Source of the DNA: Mermis nigrescens
Lineage: Eukaryota; Nematoda; Enoplea; Mermithida; Mermithidae
Direction: 5' to 3'
DNA length: 64,000 bases
NCBI GenBank assembly: GCA_036768485.1
Contig: JAVLUZ010000840.1
Span: forward strand, 1 to 64,000
Below, piece by piece: positions 50,901-59,900 of the stretch; positions within the stretch are counted from its first letter, which is position 1, and the number at the start of each line of letters is the position of its first letter. The notes under the pieces were generated by a model. That model was not told the origin of the DNA, did not search any database, and saw only the letters and a program-made list of their open reading frames with translations. A program made the translations under genes and the position numbers.

Positions 50901-53900
50901 CACAGCGACGCGCTCGAATGAAAAATTTGTACAACGGATCGGAGCAGTCCAAATGTTGACCCGGTATTACGGATATCCGAGCGGATCCAGTTTGCCGATC
51001 CGTTACGCGAACCGTAAACGGAACCGGCCTGGAAATGCTCACATTTTTCTCATCGTAATTTTCCAACAAATAAGCGCAAATGGGCCCTGTGAAGAATAGT
51101 AAAAACCGTTGGCAACTAGCCAAAATGCAAATTGAACGGAAAAGGGTTCGAAATCAAAGTTGAAATCCAAAAATATTAAATTCTTCGTTTTGGTAGGTAG
51201 ATGGAAAATTTAATTTGATTGAAAAGCCGAAACAGCACCAGTGCACCTTCTTTACATTTTTCCTTACACTTCCCGCTATAGAGAAGTTGAACGAGCGCGA
51301 TTCTAGCATTTGATGACGAAATTTATTCGACTGGGATCCAGTGTTATATGCATATTTATGTACGCTTCAGTAATTCTAGTGCAAAGTACGCAACAATGCA
51401 ACTGTGCACGAAAGATATCTGGCCTGGCTTCTACTTTACAACGTCAGTCCTGTAGGTATCTCAGCAATATTGATTTCCCTAAACTGTGACTCAAAACCGA
51501 CAAGCACAGCTTGGGAATTCTAAGGAATAATAGCCAAATTCGCCATTCAAAAATTCATAATTCCGAGTACAAGGTGAGCCAAAAAAGTTACACCCGATGA
51601 TACACCATAACTTGGGCAATTATGGACATAGAAAGACAAGCTGCATTAGATAAACGTGTCTTTGTTTAAACTGAATATAACTTTTGGCCAATGTGCCAGC
51701 AGTTCGCGCTAGGGCGAATTGTTTAAACATCACTTTGATATGTTCAAACCCCAGAGTATATGCATGATCTCTCACTACTGAGCATATAGATTCTCTTTCT
51801 TGACAATATACAGTCGATAATTTACTTAGCACATTGTATAAAGTCCTAGAGTAAATACGCATCCAACTAGGTGTAAAATATTTATGATATGCTCAAGAGA
51901 GAAGAGAATATTGGTGACAGAACTAATGACATCTTCAGCGTTTAAAGTATCAAAGATGGGTGTAAACCAAGCACGATATAGCCTAAACCTTTAGAAAGTG
52001 GCCAAAACATTTTACATATAGTTCGAAAGAGAATTTCATCTATTAAATGCAGCTGGTCACACATTCCCATAGGGGGTGAGGGGGTATTACCCCCACCTCA
52101 GGGTCCGAGACTTGAAACACTGTCGGACGATTTTGAGCCATCACACATTTTCTGCATGATTTTCAAGTAAAAATGGAGCTAGGATTCATATTAAAATTTT
52201 TCGGCGCTTCGCGCCGACTACTACATTTGTATTTTGTTTACCCATAAAATACCTTGAATGAACTTAAAATTATCTACGAAGTCGAAATTTTCGATGAATT
52301 CTTATATTTTTTACTTACAAGAGTGACGAAACTAGTCAGAATAGGGAAAAAAGTAGTTAAACATGCAGTTTTTCACATTAAATCATGCTTTATAGGATGT
52401 TTTAGCCATTTTTCATATTTGACCTGCAAAAAAGGCTAGTCTACATAAAGTGGTCCTAAATTTTGGGATTTCACCCCCTGAACTTTCGACCTTGGGAAAC
52501 TATGCAGTTGATCCTCAGTGTTTTTTTTTGTACTCGGCACCCGATGTACAAAGACTTTTCAGGACCGTCTTTGTCCATGTACAAAGATTTTCGGGAAGAC
52601 AAAAATTGCAAAAAAAGGTCTAAAATTCGCAAAAATTTTCGGCCCTTCGCGCCGAAATGAGTAATTGTGTGTTCTATATATCTTTATAATGGCAGAAATT
52701 GCATTTCAAAAGGAAAAATGTCAAATTTTGCGGCGCTTCGCGCCGTCTTAAGACGATTCTTAGGGATTTTTACCCTTAGAGACCCAGAAATTAGCTAAAA
52801 TGCACTACCAAAAGTAAACAACTCTGTTTTTAGTACACTAAAATCGCTACTGTACGATATTATAGTACCCAAAAATTTGTGTGTAAAAAATGTACAAAGA
52901 TTTTTGGGAAGACAGAAATGTCAAATTTTTCGGCGCTTCGCGCCGTTTTGATACACTTTTTAATAATTTTTGGCGTCAGAAACCCAGATGTTAGCTAAAA
53001 TACACTACCCCAAAGATGAAAATCCTGTTTTACCACACTAAAATCGCAACTGTGCCATATTGAAGTACCCAAAAATTTGTGTTAAAAAATGTAGAAAGAT
53101 TTTTGGGAAGACAAAACTGTAAAAAAGTGTAAAATTCCCAGAAATTTTCGGCGCTTCGCGCCGAAATGAGTATATAATTGTTTGCTCTATATATCTTTAA
53201 GGTGGCGGAATTTGCATTTAGAATGGAAAAATTTCAAATTTTTCGGCGCTTCGCGCCATCTTGAGACAATTTTTAGTAATTTTTGGCGTCAGAAACCCAG
53301 AAATTAGCTAAAATACACTACCAAAGATCAAAAACCCTGTTTTACCACACTAAAATTGCTACTGTATTGTATACAAAAATTTGTATGTACAAAATGTACA
53401 AAGACTTTTGGGGATTATCTTTGCACATGTACAAACGGACCTTGTACAAAAAAACACTGCTGGTCCTGAAGCTTTATTGTTCATATCAGCCAAGGTTATG
53501 ACCTAAAACGCTCAGAACAGCACCTCTTTTATTACTTTTTTTACGGAAAATCGCGAATTATAGAGCGGTGAGTGAAGAAATTTCTATGAGAGGGAGTGTG
53601 AAAACCTTTGGGGGGGGGGTAAAAACCTCAGAAATCCCCAAGATCTTGTTTGCTCATGGACTCTTTCGTTTTTAAATCAAGGTTTACAACAGCCGAAATG
53701 TAATTTAGGAAAGCATGTTCCGTACAATTTTAGCTGTTTTCGGTTTCGAGCGATTTACCTACTGTAGTCGCTGCAAGGGTCCCTTTTGGCTCATGAACAA
53801 ATCAAAAAAGTTTGTTAAACTTTTAACATACGGTTTTATCCGATCAGAATCGCCAGGAACGGGGCTTTGTATTTCGGAAATGCGTAAATAAATTAAAATT

Positions 53901-56900
53901 TCCTATTCAGTCAGCAATAAAAATGACCTAATTTGCTCAAATTCGAGGGATTTAATCCTTCCGAAATCTTGATACATAACTTTAAACCTTTGTGCAGTGG
54001 CGGATCTAGGATTTTCCTACGGGGGGCGGTACCCCTAAGGGGGAGGGCGGAACCCTGACTTGGGCGGAGAAATTAGCCGTTGTAACCCGAAAATCGCTAA
54101 AAATCGCTCAAAATGCTTGATTTAGCGCACTATTTTGGGCCTATATGGGGCGGCCGCCCCCCCCTAAATCCGCCCCTGCCTTTGTGGAATTATTCAGTGT
54201 TCGAATTGACACCCATATTTTTTTAAATTTAAGAGCAAAATCATCGATTAGAACATGAATCGAATCGAAAAAGCAATTTCCGAGATTTTAATGTAAATCA
54301 AATTATAATTAATTAATGCATTTTATTCGAAATTTAATTTGGATTTGAATGTGTCAATCAAACAAACTTAATTTTAATTCATAAAGCAATGCTGAAACTA
54401 ATTTTAATCAAGCGATAGCAGCATTATTCTAATTCAAGCGCATATTTTCAATTGATCGTTTCTTACCAAAACGAATATGAGAGAAACTGCTATTGAATAA
54501 TTAAAAAGGATAATCAATATTTGTAATTTGGTTAGCATTTTATGCTTCTTATTGCATTATTTCTGCATTATATTCTATTTCGTGCCGAATTAATTTAATT
54601 GCAAGGCCTTCCTACTAAACAGCATAAGCGAAAGGCGCCGGAAATATACCCTTCGCGCAGTCATACTGTAGCTGCTACAGAATTAAAGCAAAAAACATAA
54701 TTGGACGAAAAAAACGACGAGCGTACCAGAACCGTCGGAAACGCGAATTCCGGGGCTTATTTCGACGTCTACGTCGGATTCTTTGACCGTACCTCTGTAC
54801 ACGTTGTCTACGTTTGACGCGGCGTTGAAAATTTGAGCTATAAAGGTCGAAAAATGGGCTATGTTTTTCTTGTTAGACTGAGAAAATAAACAAGCGCGCT
54901 GAATATTAATCAATAAGGCATCGTAAAAAACGGAGAGATCGAGTAAGCAGACGTGCACAGCATGGGAATTCTGGAAGGCCGAAAACTGTAAATTTTTTAA
55001 TAAGCCATTTTGCGCTCCAAAAAAGCGGATACGCATCAAAAATAACACCACATTCAGGCGGTTCTGACGAACTTCTATCGTTCTACAACTTAAAAACTTG
55101 GAAAAATTCAAAAAAATGTAACAAAATCGAGTAAACTCAATAAAATATAGTCAAAAAGTGAGTATATGACACGAAGAACGATTTCTTTATACAAAAACTT
55201 CGATTTTTTGTACAAGGAAAAATCGGCCACAAAGTGCCTATAACTCCCCTAGGATCATGCATGATAGTAACTGCACTATTTTCTTTTTTTGTAAAAAAAC
55301 TTTGATTTTTCTGTACAATCGAAAATCGGCCAAAAACCGCCTATACTTTGTGTATAGAGATATACAAACAACGCTCCCAAACTGCCTTTACGAGCCTCCA
55401 AATCTTTGTCACCACAAAACTAAAAAACAGTGATAGTATGCAACAATTTCAAGATGAACAGAATATGAGTTCGCTGAAAAACGAAATATAAACTAATATA
55501 ACAGTAGGATTTCACCGCCATAAATGCAGCAGAGCAATGGGGCAAATCTTCCTACCAAAGTCAACCGGCCCTCCACCGTCGTCAGAGGTTGCGATTTTTG
55601 ACATATTTTAATTTTGGACGAAAATGAGCTATTATAGGCCAATTTAAACGCTTTTCATGTCAATTTTAACAACAAATAGGAGCCATTTATCCCGCCTCCC
55701 ACCTAACTAGAAAAATGACCGACCACCCTCTCCAACATAAATGTAAGAGGGGATGAGGAATCCTCCCCACCCAAAGTCGGTCGTCCCACTAAATCCAAAA
55801 AATTTTTGACCCCTTCCATTTCTTGGAAAAAATTAAATTTTTCGGCCGTTTTTAGTTGTATTTTGGCCGTTTTGGGCCAAAATTGAATGTCATTCACCCC
55901 CTCCCCTGAATTGGCCGGGAAACCCCCCACCCGAAATTTCGAGCCGTCGTTCTCGATCGCCGGAGTCCACTTTTTTCAGTTGTTGAATTTCGGTACAAAA
56001 ATTGACTAAGTAGTAGCATGTACTCATCTATTTCTAAACTTTAAGGGAAAATTGAACTATAAAAACCATTCACGAATCTTAAATTGTGATCCATGACGAG
56101 CTTCAAAAGGACATCCAGAACGCGCCTGGGATAAGAGCATTAAATACGCCGGTTGTTGACAGCATTAAATACGCCGATTCTTGACATAAGAATTCAGAGA
56201 CAAATATTACCAAGCTCAACAATATTTTATGATTGAAGTAGAAATATTTGATGATAAACAAGTAATACAATAAAAAGACAAAATTGATCAAACGTTTTTG
56301 AATTGAAATATTGCCGAGTAGAAAGATCCCTGAAAATTTATTACGAAGAAAAGAAATAATAATATCTCCTCCAATAAAAAATTCAGATGCTTTTTGTTTA
56401 TTAAAATCCGATCACATCCACGAACGTATATATATACATCTCTGATTTTGTCTTTTATGTTTGTTTCTGTATCTCTTTATTCAATCTCCATTTCAAAGTT
56501 TTGCAAAAACCGATTGTCACAAAAGGGCATAGGGAGTGGTGAGAGAGAGAATTTCCCTCCCAGAGATTTTCAAAAACTGATTACTGTCAGGCGATTCTGG
56601 TGAAATATAAGCTGGGAAAAGTTGGTTTTATAAAGGAAAACACAGCTCAGTTTACCATTATGTTGGCCAACCTAGTAAGTGTACAGCAAAGGTATTAATT
56701 TTTTCATAGTCATACATTTTTGTTTATTTTTCACGTAATGCGAATTACCTATTAGACACATCGTTTAAAATAAGTATTTTAAAAAATTCGATTCATCCAC
56801 CTTATGACCTCGAGAATAGCATTTTAACACTTAAATTGATAGCAATATCAATGTATTACCTATAAAACCGCATGTTATGGCCTGATAACTATGTGACCTT

Positions 56901-59900
56901 TTTTAAATTTAATTTTTCATTTTTTTAAATTTTAAAATTTTTAAGTTTTTTCATTTCTTCTTTGCATCCGTACCTTGCCCACCTATGCCAATTGTTTAAA
57001 ATAAAACAACATTTGCGTAATAACAGGACTAAACGCATATTTGTATGATATTATTTTAATTCTAATTTTTATTTCCATGTCTTATTTTCTATTTTTCATT
57101 TCTGTCTTCTTTTCTATCTTTTATTTCCATGGCCTTATTTTTCATTTTCATGTTACGATTTCCGCCTTCTTTCTATTTCTATTTTTTCTGATTTCAATTT
57201 CTTTCTTTTTTACTTATACTTCTATTTATATTTCTATTAACTAAAGAGCAACTATCATTTCTAAAACCAAACAGCGAAAATTATATAAAATGTTGAACAT
57301 GTGTCATAAAAATGATACGTATGTAGTCGTTTTTAGATTTTTAGACGAGCCATACGCATCCACGCGAACATTTAATTAGATGCTGAAAGAAATTATTGCT
57401 TCCGACTAATCATTATGTGTCATTCAAGCTTAACTGTTTTGCTAGGAAAGAAAACCAAAAAATTGTTCCATCCCCAGAGGTCATCATTCGGATAATGGTT
57501 TCAGCCTTTTTTTGCTTCAAAAATGAAGATTATATTTGCCTCAATAGTTCGTTGCATTGGAAACCGCAATGTCGGTTTTATTCAAATAAACTAGCCAAGC
57601 ATGAAAGTTTGGCAAACGCGCAGAATATGCTTAATGAGTATCAAGATATGTCCTTGTATCTAAGCAGCCAACCTCAAATTTCTATGGTTTTCGTACGCTA
57701 CTTCATGTCAGTGATAAATCATAGGCCGTGCGGCGTTTAATCTTTGAAAAACAATTCAACTTTTAGAGAAACAAGGCGGCCTTATTTTAGTCTTGTGACT
57801 TGCAACACGCAACACGACGTAAGACCAACCACAGTGCTCTTATAGATTAGAGTAAAACGGAGATAATGAACCGGTAGTGAGAAAAATAATCACTAAAACA
57901 GGAATAAAAATAGCGAGGGCTGACACATGATTAATCGTGTATCAAAAATGGCAAGTATAATAGTACTCATCTCAGTGTGTTCTTTAGAATAATGACCGAA
58001 CAAAATGAATGCGAATCGAGTTTTGGTCGTAGAACACGTATTAAAAAGAGGTTACGGAACAAAGAAACGTAGCAATAAAGATTTTTGCCTAAAATACGAC
58101 TATTTAGAGTGATTTGGGACAGCTGTTTCCAAAAATAAAGCAAGTGGTAGGAAAATTACTGAGAAATAATTGTGACAGGTGCGTTGCGGTTAAGACGGTC
58201 CTCCAAAAAACAAAATTTGTTGGAAAAAAGTAGAGCGCGACGGACATCTTTTGACTATACTCTGATCCTTTAAGTAATTTTAAGTCGTGAGAGCGACCGC
58301 TTTGACATAACGACAATAGTAAGAGTCCTCAAAATAAGAATATTCGCAGTTGCATTCGAAATTAAAATTTTCGAAACAACTTTTCAATGAACTTTTAGGC
58401 AAACCATTATTTTTCAGTTTTTTAGAAAAATTTATTTAAATGCGACAAGGTTAAAAGTTGGAAATTTTTACTTGTACTATAGACTTACGGTTACCAAAAT
58501 GCAGAAGGGAACGATGTCACTTCGTACCTTAGTATAGAAAAGCTAGAATCCATTAGGATAGTTTAATCACAACAAAAGAGGATCACAGCCGTTGGTTTTC
58601 AAAATGTGACTCATGGGATTCCTTTTTATTCATATTTATAGGATGAAATCTAAAAGTAAGCACTATACTTATTCGCATCTACAATCCGATTCCAATTTTT
58701 ACCACCTTATCTATTTCGGGAGAGTTTGAGCTACTCGATATAATTATTATTTTTTCTCGTTTTTGCTGCTTAACTTGTTTTGTCTTGCTTCTACTCCCAC
58801 TCCGATTTTGTGTCACCGCATGATTGTTTCGCTGAACGTACTTATTATCGCATCACTTTAACAGCATACGGGAAAATCTGTTTGTTACAGAAGCGGCCAA
58901 AATTTGAGAAAAATAAGCTTTGAACGGACATGGGCTTGTGAAGTTTAGATCTTCCAAAATTCGAAAGTTCTGCCAAAATTAAATTTTCAATATTTTTTCG
59001 GCGTTTTTGCCTCTATAATAAATTTTTGGGGTTTTTACCTTCATGTATATATTTGTGAAACCTAGAATTTAGGCGGTGTCTATGTACGGTTCCTGATGTA
59101 TATACTAGCGTCATTTTTTTGTTCAGTGATTTGCTACTTCCAATAACTTAATTTGATTACAACAGTCGATAGAGGTCACTCGCAGTTCCAATAAAATTCA
59201 AAGAATTAAATTTCCTGTAATCTATTTGATAAGATAAGCATCTATTTTATCTACCCGCAGACAATTTTATGCTTTATGATTCGCATTGCGTTCTTCATTA
59301 TCCACGTGATTCTTCGAGCTAATGCACGTGATTCAGTCGACTTTGAATGTCCTGTATAATGCGAGTAAATTTTGGTAAATTTTAGACAAAATAGAGTCAC
59401 TTTTCGATTATTTAATCATATTAGGCGACAGGCGCACAATAATCAGATTCGTATACAGTCCCCTAAGAAACTCATGTGATAAGCAACATTCTGATTCTCC
59501 ATTTTGACTACAGTACGCCGTAGCCTCCTATCAGTGTACTCAACGCCGATTCCGAGGATCGATAAGGCTTAGCTAACATTGCCCATAGCTAACATTGCGT
59601 CGCCAGCGTAGCTAATGCATATTAGCTATGGAAGTGCAAAGTAAGTCGAAACTCGGGCGGCGACCTATCTACTTTTTCCCTTTCCTCAATCCGCCATAAA
59701 ACGCAAGCTAAAGCAGTTAACTAATATAGTAGCTTGGCTAGCTTAGCTACTTACGTCAGCTCAGCAAAAGCCTTTGTTGTTGATAACTCGGTCGTGAACG
59801 TAAGATACGCTAAAGGATAATTGGAAAAAGAAACCCGCGAAATGTAAGACGAGAGAGGGTTAAAAAGTATATTAATTCCCCCGAATAAATCGCCACAGGG

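Noticed and set aside
55940..56010. Possible alternative N-terminal exon with W-P and END-like residues on minus
   Set aside because: No suitable splice sites, and the sequence runs into a family G repeat. Exon 2 at 54727-54837 fits phase and homology better.
57396..57740. 114-residue plus-strand frame
   Set aside because: No recognisable motif, no supporting splice or promoter signals, AT-rich composition like intron. Not called as a gene.
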